From Odontesthes bonariensis (lineage: Eukaryota; Chordata; Actinopteri; Atheriniformes; Atherinopsidae): a stretch of 64,000 nucleotides of DNA. A program made the position numbers and the translations under genes. A model generated the notes under the pieces. It searched no databases. It saw only the letters and a program-made list of their open reading frames with translations, and was not told where the DNA came from. Within the stretch, counting starts at the first letter, position 1. Each line of letters begins with the position of its first letter. Of the stretch, positions 10,927 through 21,905 are shown piece after piece. The stretch is from contig NC_134524.1 of NCBI RefSeq assembly GCF_027942865.1, forward strand, positions 19,707,536 to 19,771,535, in the 5' to 3' direction.

Positions 10927-11670
10927 CAGACCTAAGGATCGTTCTACTTGGGAAAACTGGAGTTGGGAAAAGCAGCCTGGCTGAAACCATACTTGGAGAG
11001 AAAGTGTTTGAGATAAATGACACTGCAATCTCTGGAACAAGTAAATGTCAGAGTGCAACCAGAGAGGTTAATGGAAGAAACATCACATTGATCGACACTC
11101 CTGGATTCTTTGACAATCGCAAAAATATAGAGGACCTGAAACCTGAGACAGCAAAGTGCATCACCGAGTGTCCTCATGCTTTTCTCATTTTACTTAAAGT
11201 GGAGAAATTTACGGAGCACGAGAAAGAGGTTGTCTCTAAAATAAAACAAACTTTTTCTGAGGAAGCTTTCAAATATGCTGTGGTCGTCTTCACTCACGGT
11301 GATCAGCTCGACGAAGGGATGACGATTAAAGAGTTTGTGAGAGGAAATAAGGATCTGTGTGATCTCCTGGATAAATGTGGAGGCCGCTGCCATGTGGTTG
11401 ACAACAAACACTGGAAGAACAACCAGCATGAAAAATACAGAAACAACCAGATCCAGGTGGGGAAGCTGCTCAATACAATAACAGAGATGGTGAAGACCAA
11501 CAATGGAGGTTTCTACACCAATGAGGCGCTACAAGCAGAGAACAGACTAATTCAAGAGGAGGAAAGATGCATTCAGTCATCATTAGGACATGTGTCACAG
11601 GAAGACATTAAGAGTCAGGCAAAGAAAAATGTCACAAATCTTTCCACTTTGATTTCTAAAGTCATGGCGG
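10927..11670 (+). CDS. GIMAP/AIG1 GTPase copy A, main exon
   Basis: GTPase of immunity-associated protein family: septin/dynamin-related GTPases acting on intracellular membranes of immune cells. The exon opens at a tandem acceptor (TTGCAGCAG) and encodes ADLRIVLLGKTGVGKSSLAE (G1 P-loop). It continues with LIDTPGFFD (G3), VVFTHGDQL (G4) and GGRCHVVDNK (G5-like). Relative to copy C it lacks three codons in the CPPGPHAF stretch. After AKKNV it departs from C: the C-terminal hydrophobic part is replaced by sequence matching the 5' UTR and exon 1 of the next unit, ending ATGGCGG before GTGAGT. Read without splicing it stops at MAGE. Because that ATG is in frame, splicing to copy B would continue the protein into a second GTPase domain. 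No first exon for A was found; the foldback element occupies the expected place. Confidence 0.8.
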
Positions 11671-11997
11671 GTGAGTAGAGATAATGAATATTTTTCTGTA
11701 GCTTGAATGACTGAAAACATGAAGTGCTAAAATGTCTTCAATTAAAAACTTTCAAAGACATAAAATGCACAACACCAATATGTCAGCTGAGCTGCACTGA
11801 TAACACAAATACAATTAGTAGATCAAACAGATTCATGTTGATGATGTATGAAATACAAGATTGATGGAACTTCTTGAATAATGTTTCTGTTTTATGAAAT
11901 GTTAATGTTAAAGGCTATTCAGATCTGCTAAAGGACACATGCACATAATCTCACCATTAAGCTTGCATGGAACAAATATCAACTTAACTAACTCTCA

Positions 11998-13082
11998 TAT
12001 AGCAGATCGATTCCTTATATACCATGGAATTTTTTTATGATTTTAAAATAATTTTAGGCCCCTGGATAGTCCTGATTAGGCCCAATAAACTATCACCACA
12101 TTTGACTCGAATTTGGCAAACTGGAACGACAGGTGCGTGACGTCGCGAGTGCCAGCTGCTGGAACAATCACCAGTAGTTCTAGTAGCGAAGCCAGCAGTT
12201 TGCCAGACCTGGACAGCTTCTTCACGGCAAATTTCTATGTGTGCCGCGGGACGTCGCTTGGAAATATAAAACGTTGGGTTCAGTGCAGTTTTTATTGCGA
12301 GTAGATGTACGAAGTGCGTGTGTTGCCCTCAGCACCAGCAGCTCACACCACCGGGGACAGAGGAAGCAGAGAGACCTGCGGTCGGAACTTGTGTCTGTGT
12401 CTCCCTGTCTGCCTGCCTCCTCTCCGGCTGATTAATCAGCCGGAGCCATCCCGCCGTGTTCAGCTCCCTGCGGTGTGGACAGGAATCCACCTGGCGGAGA
12501 GCGGACACACTCTCCGCCAGGTGGAGAGTGGAAATCAGCCGGCAGAGCGATCATCAAGATGATGATCGCTGATTTCAGGGCAACCATCCCGCGGTGTGTC
12601 CGCTCTCCGCCAGGTGGATTCTCCCTGAGTGTCCGCACCGCAGGGAGCTGAACACGGCGGGATGGCTCCGGCTGATTTCACCAGAGAGGAGGCAGGCGGA
12701 CAGGGAGACACAGACACAAGACCGCGGGTCTCTCTGCTTCCTCTGTCCCCGGTGCTGTGAGCTGCTGACACACGCACCCACAGCACTTCGTACATCGACT
12801 CGCAATAAAAACTGCACTGAACCCAACGTTTTATTGCCTTCACCACTCAACAAGCATACTACAATAGCGGCAGCCAGGAAAACCCATGGCACATGTGACG
12901 TCGCACGGAAGCCCCGCCCCCAGTCTGGAATTCCAGGAAGGATTTCCAAGCGGCAAATTCAAAATCGCAAATTTCATGCGTTTATGAAATGTTTTGGTGT
13001 AGAGTCCAATTATCATTATTGTTCCTCTGTGTATGTATTATCATTATGTATTGGGTGTAGTGTCAGCTTTCTGTAGGCCTTT
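11998..13082. mobile_element. Inserted segment bounded by a 78-bp direct repeat
   Basis: Copy C has one instance of the stretch AGGCTATTCAGATCTGC to TTAACTAACTCTC, while here it occurs on both sides of this segment. The inserted segment is therefore framed by a direct duplication of about 78 bases. Its middle is a large palindrome. The duplication is much longer than a normal transposase target duplication, so the event may have been replication- or recombination-based. Confidence 0.6.
12265..12837. repeat. GC-rich palindrome of about 570 bp
   Basis: The left arm starts ATAAAACGTTGGGTTCAGTG and the right arm ends with its reverse complement. The halves meet near ATCATCAAGATGATGAT. Internal shorter inverted repeats (GGCGGAGAGCGGACAC) are nested in it. 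It is far more GC-rich than the surrounding intron. Open frames across it are mirror images and are not counted as genes. Confidence 0.85.
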
Positions 13083-13257
13083 AAGGCTATTCAGATCTGC
13101 TAAAGGACACATGCACAATTCTCACCATTAAGCTTGCATGGAACAAATATCAACTTAACTAACTCTCTAAACACATTATTACTGATAATGTACTGTAAAC
13201 TCACACAACGCGTATGCTAGCAGGAAATGAGTGGTTCCACCCATGACTTTCTGGTTA

Positions 13258-14158
13258 CCGTAAATCCTCTAATATAGGCCGGGGCCTTTATTCACTCACG
13301 TGCATCTTGGTCCCGGCCATTATTGGAAGGAGGCCAGAATTAGAGACAGGCCTCTATTTCTATTTGAGCAAAACAGACTACCAGTGGAATGAATAAAAAC
13401 GAGATTTTGTGTCTATTTGAACCTATAAAATAGACAAATACCGGCAATTCAGGCTAAATTCCAGTGTAGTACCGGTAATATGGTAACAGAAACGTAGCAA
13501 ACATACCGGTACCAGTAGACTGCGGTCAAGTGAGCCGCCACTCGTTCATCCGCGGCTCACTTGACCGCAGTTACCAGTAGTGCATTGTCACTTAACCATG
13601 GTGATAATTAGGCTACCGGTATTTCATCTCTCCCCGTAATCTCCTCATCACTCGCTCCAGTCTCTACAACAAGTTCATTATTGTACAGTTCTTCTTCGTC
13701 CTCCTCATGTTCTGCTGCCTGTCTGTTCTCTTCCTCGCGCAGACGGGCAGCAGCGCAGGGCTGTAAAAAACGATATCGTAGTTTGGCCGTTATTGCAAGT
13801 CACAGTGGACAGGCTCACTCACGATCGTGATCGCATTCGAATGCGATAGTGATAGAAGTGAATGCTAATTTCAACATACCATATAGCCTACTTGTTTATT
13901 TTTTATTTTACTTAATTTTGCTTTAACTTTGTTGTTACCGGTAATCTGACTGTAAAGCGCATTGAGCTGCAAGTCTTGTATGTTACGATCACAAGTACCG
14001 GTATAATGTTGAGGCTGCCCAGAGAAATCGTTGGTTCTAATTATAGACCCGGCCTGTATAAGAGTCCGGCCAGTATTTACCTCCTCCGACAGCGAGATCG
14101 GCCAATATTAGAATCCCGGCCAGTAATGGAATACAGGCCAATATTAGAGGATTTACGG
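13258..14158. mobile_element. TA-flanked MITE, 901 bp
   Basis: The termini are CCGTAAATCCTCTAATAT and its inverted counterpart ATATTAGAGGATTTACGG, flanked by TA on each side. The paralogous intron of copy C has the empty site CTGGTTAGTGAGG, showing a 2-bp TA duplication. That suits Tc1/mariner-type transposases, although TIR length and sequence do not settle the superfamily. A second inverted repeat (CTGCGGTCAAGTGAGCCG) lies inside near 13,520-13,575. Confidence 0.85.
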
Positions 14159-14487
14159 TAGTCAGGTTCATTCAAGGAATTAAATCTAACTTTCAAAACT
14201 CTTACATGAAGATCACATTTCTATAAATAAATGTTAGTCACAGACACTCATTTAAATACCTGTAACATTTTAAATTTCTCCATCATTTTTGCTCACCTAT
14301 AAAAACAGAAACACAAGCACACCAGCACGATGTGACTGTACACTGCAGGCTTTTGGGGTCTGCTGTACAACACATGTACGTCTTCAAGACCCCTAAAATG
14401 TCCAAACTGTCCTACTTGAACATTACAATTAATATTGTGAGCACAGGAAATACTCCGGGACCACCATACCCACAAAAAGAAGACGAT

Positions 14488-15988
14488 CAGTGGGGTTACA
14501 TGGCACTGAAAGGATCGGATAATTGGCTAAATTACAATAAGATTGAGTCATTAAGTGCATGTAGACCAGAGCATGTGAACGGAGCGGAGCGCAGCGCAAT
14601 TCCCGCTCAGGAGGATGTTCGCTCATTCGCTCCCCGCTCAAAGTTGCGCCAGGACGCTCCGCTCAAAACTCGCTCCGCGCTCACCTTAATTTTCCTGCTG
14701 CTCAGGTGAAATCGCTCCACGCTCGCTCAAATTTTCAGGAGAAGGAATTTTCTGACATTTTTACTTCATGTAATTATGACAGGGCCCTGGGACACACGGC
14801 GTTTGATTTAATGATGTGACCGGTGTATTGTCTTATTTAACTGGCTGTTAAATTATCGCCACTGTAACGGTGGCTCTGACGTACAAAAAATAATGTTTAG
14901 AAAATGTTGGGCGCTAGGTAGGGTTAGAACTAGCACCTGAGCAGTCAGCTTAATTCAGACAATCAGAAAGGGGAATATGTCTTCACGGTACCTGACCTGT
15001 TCCGAGCGTTCCCGTGTCCCAAAACTCCAGACGAAATACACAATCCACGCTCGATAGCATTTGTAGGCCCTACAGTTCGGGCGTTTCCCTGTTTATTGTT
15101 CGCACTCTCTCTGCAACTTATGCTAGCTCCGCCACACATAGAACACACCGTTGCGCCCTCGACTTGAATTGCTCACTTCCTCATTTACTACGGGTGACAA
15201 GGCCCGCGTGGCTGCTTGTCCCCAGCTGTGAACGTAACATCTCGCTCCATTCATGTTGCCCCGCGTTTCCTTTTTAATTATTAATTTATTACACTAGACT
15301 ACATTAAATCAAAAATGTTATTTTACAAATTTTATAATCCGCCATTTTTATTTGACGTTGTGAGCGCATCGGAGCGAACTGGAGCGGAGCGAAATCCTCG
15401 CTCCGGATTTTGAACTGAAAACCGCTCTCCACTCTGACCATATTTCACCGCTCCGCTCCACCGTCCGCTCCACGCTCCGCTCCGTTCACATGCTCTGATG
15501 TAGACACCTTAATCTGACAAGAAATTGGATCGGCTTACTCGCGATCGGATTAAGACCCCGAGATAACTCGGTTGAAAGTCAAATTAAACGTGTTTGCAGA
15601 CGGGTGAAGCACGTGGTGAATTAGACGATATTACTGTTGTAGTAGCCGTCAGAAAGAAAAACATGCGCCGTTGTGCATTACGTTTGTGCATTAAGCAGCT
15701 CATCACAAATTAAATGTAGAGGGACGTAGCTTCATCTTGCTCTTCATTCGCCATTTTCTCAAATGCCTGAGGTTGTTGGTGGTGGTGAAGCGGTCAACCG
15801 GAAGTGGCTCTATTAGCAATAGTTGAAATGGGTACAGCGCCACCTATCGTATCGGAGTATGACATGCTTTGTGCCTCTGATCCGATTCATTCACCGCCAT
15901 ATATCCAAGGATAATTACCCTTGCTCAAATCATTCTTATTGTAATTTAGCCAATAATCCAATCCTTTCAGTGCCATGTAACCCCACTG
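14488..15988. mobile_element. Older hAT-like element with CAGTGGGG termini
   Basis: The left end CAGTGGGGTTACATGGCACT is matched in inverse at the right end (AGTGCCATGTAACCCCACTG). The homology continues inward through GGATAATTGGCTAAATTAC. In copy C only the left part and a short remnant survive, so the insertion predates the B/C duplication and C then lost the right end. No clean target duplication remains. A younger hAT MITE is nested inside. Confidence 0.65.
14567..15497. mobile_element. hAT-type MITE, 931 bp, CAGAGCATG termini
   Basis: The termini are CAGAGCATGTGAACGGAGCG and the inverted CGCTCCGTTCACATGCTCTG, flanked by the 8-bp duplication ATGTAGAC on both sides. Copy C retains the uninterrupted site (GCATGTAGGCACC), so the insertion postdates the duplication. 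The interior near both ends is rich in CGCTCC repeats. No transposase is encoded. Confidence 0.9.
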
Positions 15989-16212
15989 AGTGATGGTTTA
16001 CAAAATAGAAGAGCAACAATCAGAGTGAAGCAAGAAAAGATTTGGAATCGTGGAGGGTGACGTGAAAGAAATCTTTCTGTGTGGGTTCAAAAAGCTTCTT
16101 CATCTGCTCAAATACTGCTCTGATGATATGCAAGTGGACATGTGTGTGTATGTGTGTATAATGTATTTAATTGAAGATGCAATAATGTGAAATCATTACT
16201 GTCTTCTTGCAG

Positions 16213-17494
16213 CAGACCTAAGGATCGTTCTACTTGGGAAAACTGGAGTTGGGAAAAGCAGCCTGGCTGAAGCCATATTTGGAGAGAAAGTGTTTGAGAT
16301 AAATCACACTGTAAACTCTGAAACAAGTAAATGTCAGAGTGCAAGTAGAGAGGTTAATGGAAGAAACATCACATTGATCGAGACTCCTAGATTCTTTGAC
16401 AATCGCAGGAATGAAAAGGACCTGAAACCTGAGATAGCAAAGTGCATCACTGAGTGCTCCCCTGGCCCTCATGCTTTTCTCATTATACTTAAAGTGGAGA
16501 AATTTACAGAGCACGAGAAAGAGGTTGTCTCTGAAATAAAACAAACTTTTTCTGAGGAAGCTTTCAAATATGCTGTGGTCGTCTTCACTCACGGTGATCA
16601 GCTCCCTGAAGGGATGACGATTAAAGAGTTTGTGAGAGGAAATGAGGATCTGCGTGATCTCCTGAAGAAATGTGGAGGCCGCTGCCATGTGGTTGACAAC
16701 AAATACTGGAAGAACAACCAGCAGCATGAATACAGAAACAACCAGATCCAGGTGGGAAATCTGCTCAGCACAATAACAGAGATGGTGAAGACAAACAGTG
16801 GAGGTTTCTACACCAATGAGATGCTACAAGCAGTGAACAGACGCATTCAGTCACAGGAAGACAATGGGCCTCATGCAAGAACATTTTCGTATTTCTATTC
16901 TAAATTTATCTCACTTTTTTCGTAAGGTCTCGTACGAACACGCTACGTCAGATTCAACAAGCGCGCTTAACTTCGGAAAAAGTGTGTAAACGACCTGTGT
17001 AAATGATGAATCCCACCTGTGCGTATTTAAGGGGCACGTGCACGAGGATAGTACATTTGCATACTCCACGCCCAAAATGATACCATATAAGGCTGTGCTT
17101 CCTCTCTCCTGTGCCAGGAAAAGTTGAGTGTTGAGTCATGAGAATGAAACAGTGTCAGCAGTGGAATTACGGGACCTGCTAAAGCCAAGATATGGGAAGC
17201 AATTAGGAGTGCTGTTAATACCATGTCACCTGTAGTTCGTAATGTCACCTAAATAAAAAAGCTGGAGGAACTGCAGCATCAGGTGTGGTAGCTGGTATAG
17301 CAGCAGGAGCTGTTACTATTGGAGGAGCAGCAGCTGGAGGTTATATTGGGTATTATGAAGCTGATAAATCACACTCGGCTGTAGAAGCGGTAATGAACAC
17401 AGCTAAGGCTGTTGGTAATCTTGCTGCAGAGCCGATTAAAAAAGTGTTAAATATAAAGAAAAGCAAAGCTCGGAGGACAGTAAGGCTCTGTTAA
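16213..17494 (+). pseudogene. GIMAP/AIG1 GTPase copy B, broken
   Basis: The exon begins at the same tandem acceptor as A and C. It encodes a P-loop (GKTGVGKSSLAE), an intact THGDQL (G4) and RCHVVDNKYW. The G3 motif DTPG has become ETPR, which should impair nucleotide hydrolysis and Mg coordination. After RRIQSQED a MITE interrupts the exon and supplies a stop at 16,923-16,925. Beyond the MITE the frame of the Gly/Ala-rich C-terminus is still readable (GIAAGAVTIGGAAAGG, then YEADKSHSAVEAVMNTAK) to a stop near 17,494. About 168 bases of coding sequence present in C are missing at the insertion. It may survive only as the second half of an A-B fusion lacking the C-terminal region. Confidence 0.75.
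16864..17260. mobile_element. MITE fragment disrupting GIMAP copy B
   Basis: Alignment with copy C shows about 397 extra bases starting ATGGGCCTCATGCAAG and ending in ACCTAAATAAAAAA. They replace about 168 bases of coding sequence. The GGGCCTCATGCA terminus recalls fish Harbinger-type MITEs, but no matching inverted end or target duplication remains, so the assignment is tentative. Confidence 0.5.
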
Positions 17495-18720
17495 ACTAGG
17501 CTGCGGCTGAGCTTTTATTAAGCTTATTAGACGAAGGAACATTTTAAGTTTACATGAAGACTAAGAAATACATGTCATACTTTAACTACTGGAAACCTAA
17601 ACAATACATCTATTCATTTATTTGTCTTTTATCCCGCTTTCACACCTAAATGAACTTTAACTGGATATTTTTCCCCTTAAAAGATCTTGTTTTTGGCCTG
17701 ATAATCAGAGCATTTCCTATTTTACTTTCTGTCTTCATTTTATTCTGCGCTGATTTGGAATTGGGATGGGAGTGTTACAATACATTTTTAAATTCTCTTT
17801 TAGCAAATTTGTTCAATCTAAATATGGAAGTTGAGGGAATCTGAACACAGTTTTCTTTGCCAGGTGTGGTTTTGTACAGATTCGTTGATAAGTTGATTTC
17901 TGTAGTTGACTCTTTTGTGTGCAGGTGTCATTGTTTTTGTCACTTATTTTATGCATTATACAAAGACTGATAAAGGTCACTGGAACAGAGCGTCGGCTGT
18001 TTAAAGGGAATGTTGCTTTAAGGTTTAACAATGATATTTTTCTAATATGAAACATGTATACTGCTGTTCAAACACTGCTCTTTACGCATGTAATGTTAAT
18101 CATGAATAAAAAAAACCTCCTGTATTGTTGGTTTCTTTTTATCTTAATCATTTACACACACACACAAAATCGGTCTTTTGACTTGATTTAAGTGCAGGTT
18201 GCCTTTTAGGTTTAAGCAGAATATTTGACAGTTTTATTTCCAATGAAGTCCTCACTCATAAGACATCCCAACGTTTCCATGTTTGATTGTAATGTGGAGT
18301 GTGGTCAGAGTGAGCAGCCACAAATACTCAGTCAGATATGAGTTGTTGCAGATCAGCAGGAACAGCTGAGAACAGGATGAGAGGAAGAAGCTCTCAGCAC
18401 CATCCCCTCATTAAACTACTTTCAGTACATTTCCAAACTGATCTGCATGGAATGTGAAGTTTAGTTTCAGTCCTGTTCTCAGCTGTTCCTGCTGATCTGC
18501 AGAGGGACTGAGTTCAAGCCTTTTCCAGGTTCCACTCAATTTTTATCAGTCTTCAAGCTTGTGTCTTGGATCTTAATTGTGTGTAAGCCCATAAAGTCTT
18601 GCAGATTGTTAGTTTTCTGTGACATGTGTTTCCAATAAGCTAAAAGAAGCCATGGTAGCTTATCATATATATTGTGGTTCAGAAGGGGATTCATTTCATT
18701 ATGTGAAATGGTTTTCTTTT
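17495..18720 (+). other. Conserved 3' flank of GIMAP unit B
   Basis: This region aligns closely with 29,741-30,895 after copy C, so the duplicated unit includes the 3' UTR and downstream DNA. Likely 3' UTR with ATGAATAAAAAAAA near 18,100. No independent gene was seen. It contains a perfect 31-base inverted repeat described separately. Confidence 0.6.
18347..18502. repeat. Perfect 31-bp inverted repeat (hairpin), copy 1
   Basis: TGCAGATCAGCAGGAACAGC and the following bases are repeated in inverse about 95 bases later, giving a 31-base perfect stem. The same hairpin is kept after GIMAP copy C at about 30,522-30,675. It could be the remnant of a palindromic MITE or a structured RNA; nothing here decides between them. 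Confidence 0.7.
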
Positions 18721-18723
18721 GTG

Positions 18724-18820
18724 GGCTCCACGTTGGTATCGTGGTTAGCACCGTCGCCTCACAGCGGGAGGGTTCCAGGTTCATCTCACGGCTGGGGTCT
18801 ATGGGGTGCTGTTTGTAAAG
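18724..18820 (+). repeat. SINE-like repeat with tRNA-like promoter boxes, copy 1
   Basis: The segment GTGGTTAGCACCGTCGCC resembles a pol III A box and GGTTCCAGGTTCATCTC a B box. This is the widespread fish repeat whose head reads like a tRNA. It is truncated, lacks a cloverleaf acceptor stem, and is duplicated with the GIMAP unit, so it is not called as a tRNA gene. Confidence 0.65.
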
Positions 18821-18839
18821 CGGCTCACGCTGAAAATAA

Positions 18840-19726
18840 CAGCAACATTTAGCTTCAAACAATGTTTAAAAAACGTGTGAATTTTTGAGCTTCACTTTTT
18901 TGCACATTTACAACAATATTTGTCAACTTAGAGATATTTTAAATATTTAAATCTAAATGTTAAATTTAAATGCAAAATGCTAAATCTAAATGTTAAATCT
19001 AAATGTTAAATTTAAATTCCATGATGTGGATGAGAGAGCTGCAGAGATCTTTATTCCTGCCAAGGAGTTAACATTATTCTAGTTATTTCCAAGACTCGGC
19101 AGGTTAACTTAATACTTAAACCCGATCTCAGTTTTTCCCCCTTTAAAACCAACTAGCAGGTCCCACTAGTGAAGTGGACAAGTGATGTGTTGGACCCGTG
19201 CTGATTTGTTTTCGTTTCCTTGCCATGGAAAAGTGAGAACAGCTGTTGTGATGGAGGCTAACAATGCACGGCAGTGACAGCGGGCACTGCTGTAGCCTCA
19301 GATGATTGTGTTTGGGATGAACACAAAAGACTCAGGGATCAGAAGGACATGAGAGGACCGAGAACAAGACGCAACCAATTCCGGGGGCTCCTGTCCACAA
19401 CACAAGCCTGACTTGCGAGTGCGGAGCAGACGCTTCCAGCCACAGCCTCATACTGTGCGCATGGAAAGAGCCTGACTGCTGTCCTGGCAGCCGAGACTCA
19501 ACGCCCATCTGCCATCAGCCTCTCAACCTGCTCCCTGAGGGAGGGGAGCCACAACCTCCCAACACAAAGCTGCTGATCTCTGGGTCCTAGTTATAAACTT
19601 TCGCCTCTGACGTTTAATGACGTGTTATGACGTATAAAACACGTGTTATGTGCGTGTTTTACATTGACGTATGTCGTTGAGGCATTATCATCACATATGT
19701 GGTGAGCTCTTTGTGACGTATTACCG

Positions 19727-19772
<46 letters not shown>

Positions 19773-19875
19773 ACGTGTGTGTAAGTTGTGACGACCCAGA
19801 ATAAAGTGAAAAAAAAAAACAGTTGGCTTGTTTCCTCCTGGAAGCTGGTTGGTGGTGGAGCAGAGTGGGCGTGGG
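18840..19875. other. Intergenic, no gene seen
   Basis: AT-rich start with short AAATCTAAATGTT-like repeats, then unremarkable sequence. A dinucleotide (GT)n tract lies at about 19,728-19,769. Open frames across the GT tract are low-complexity and were discarded. Confidence 0.5.
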
Positions 19876-20120
19876 TAATTGCGTATCTGCCAGCTTGACA
19901 ACCTCTTTGCATCTGTCTCTATACTTCCCTCTGGTGGCCATAAACTGTAACTACACCCTGAAAGTCAGCATGAACATTGAAATGTGGGAACTCTTTATCA
20001 AATGAGGTTTTATGATGGAAGAGAGCATTCATATTAATATTTTAATAACAATGTCATATTTAGTTAAGATTATGAATGCTGAAGTTTTACCACAGCTTAC
20101 ATTTCTTATCATTACCCAGT

Positions 20121-20230
<110 letters not shown>

Positions 20231-21249
20231 CAGAGCATGGGCTTTCTGTTAGAGGGAATAGAGCTTACTACAATGAAAAGAGATAAAGTAGGACCAGTTT
20301 CAAACCTGCACAGTAACTGGTAAAAACCTTTAAGGATGAGACTTCACGTAAAGATTGTTGTACTTTGTCAGTTTGAATGTTTTACTGAAAGCATTGTTCT
20401 CCAGTTGTGTCTGAAATGGAGTGAAATCTGTTACAAAGTCATTTTGTTAATATGATGAAGGCACCAGCTGCAGTCCACAGATTCAGTCTTTATACTGTGA
20501 GCAGGGCATTTCTGCCCTCTAGTGGCCACAAATGGTATCTACAGAAAAAGTAAAGCTAGAGATATTATAAATGACTGACACTTCCGGTGGTACCGTTCAA
20601 AAATAAAATTCTATTAACAGACGTAATATAAAGCTATTTGACCTGATAACAGCGTAGATTTGTATTATTTACTATTTACGAGTGACTGAATGTAAATAAA
20701 TACTGCTTAGATGTTGTCCATGAACTGAACTGTCAGATTAGAAAATGTCTTCGCAGATCTGAGCGTGTGACGGATTTACAAGTGATGAGTTTGGTCGATC
20801 TCAAGAGGAGCTGGTGAGGTTTCATATGAACCAGTTCCATTTTAAAGGCCAAAACTGAAAACCAAAGATACAAAAGCTTCAAGAAAGACTGAGTTACTGT
20901 CAGGAAAAACATCTCTGTCTGATAGAGAGCAGTTTGAGAAGGCAGATGGACAGTTCAAGCCTTTTCCAGGTTCCACTCAATTTTGTCTTTAAATTTGGAA
21001 ACCAACAAGTCAGAGACTTTATTTGGATACAGAGCATGAGACAGAACAGTCCAACCCAACACCAAGCAGCTGAACAAACCAAAGACTGTTGATGAGCAAA
21101 GCTGCTTCACAGGAAACATGTTGGAAATCTAAAAGATAGTGTCTGTAGTCATCAGTCTCGGGTAAAAAGTGCCAAAAAAGCAGCACAAACAAGGCCAAAG
21201 TAAAGAGTGAAAATCTTTAAGTTGGTTAAAGTTTCATTCTCTGATTTAA

Positions 21250-21905
21250 AGGATAAGACCGGTTTTTTGACATTGGGCCCTTGATTTCACATTATAACAT
21301 GATGTTCTACTCACCCCTGCTTGTTGTTGGTCATTTGGAGCTGTTCCGAAGATATTCGAGAGGCGTCTGGCTGCTCTCTTGAGATATTCGGCCATGAAAC
21401 GGTTTCCTATGGGCAAGCTTATACAGGCACAAACTATGCTGTTTATAATTTATTAATTACTGTACACTAGCACTGATAACGTGGAGGTGCGTCGCTTACT
21501 TAAAAAAATCCGGGTTACTGTCATTTTGAATTTTTGTCGTAAAGTGGGTGTTACTGACGTCCTCGTCGTGCTACTACCACAGACAGCCCACAGACCTGCT
21601 GCCTATTTATTCATTCGGCTAAAATTCAAAATTTCATTAACCCGGATTTTTTTAAGTAAGCGACGCACCTCCACGTTATCAGTGCTAGTGTAGAGTAATT
21701 AATAAATTATAAACAGCATAGTTTGTGCCTGTATAACGTTGCCCATAGGAAACCGTTTCATGGCCGAATATCTCAAGAGAGCAGCCAGACGCCTCTCGAA
21801 TATCTTCGGAACAGCTCCAAATGACCAACAACAAGCAGGGGTGAGTAGAACATCATGTTATAATGTGAAATCAAGGGCCCATGGTAAAAAAAACGGTCTT
21901 ATCCT
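21250..21905. mobile_element. TTAA-flanked palindromic MITE, 656 bp
   Basis: The element begins AGGATAAGACC and ends GGTCTTATCCT. It is flanked by TTAA on each side (21,246-21,249; 21,906-21,909). The paralogous site at about 35,370 is empty and reads CTGATTTAATGGC, confirming a 4-bp TTAA duplication. Arms of about 280 bases are almost perfect inverted copies around a short centre. TTAA duplication points to a piggyBac- or Kolobok-type transposase acting in trans. Confidence 0.92.

Larger units (their letters stand above)
11671..16212 (+). other. Intron between GIMAP exon A/exon-1B and exon B
   Basis: The donor is GTGAGTAG after ATGGCGG and the acceptor is CTTGCAG before CAGACCTAAGG. The backbone matches the 1.55-kb intron of copy C almost throughout. 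It is enlarged to 4.5 kb by separately datable insertions: a palindromic segment at about 11,998-13,082, a TA-flanked MITE, and a hAT-like element with another hAT MITE inside it. No coding exon was recognised. Confidence 0.75.

Noticed and set aside
12575-13076. Open frames of 103-160 codons in the GIMAP A-B intron
   Set aside because: They fall in a GC-rich palindrome, where mirrored open frames on both strands are expected.
16230-16727. 165-codon minus-strand frame opposite GIMAP B (and similar ones opposite A and C)
   Set aside because: Antisense shadow of the GTPase exon, repeated in every paralog because the sense sequence is conserved.
18724-18820. tRNA-like A and B boxes
   Set aside because: No cloverleaf or acceptor stem. 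The segment belongs to a dispersed SINE-like repeat seen in three copies.
19591-19941. His/Thr-rich frames of 63-116 codons
   Set aside because: They are translations of the (GT)n microsatellite.
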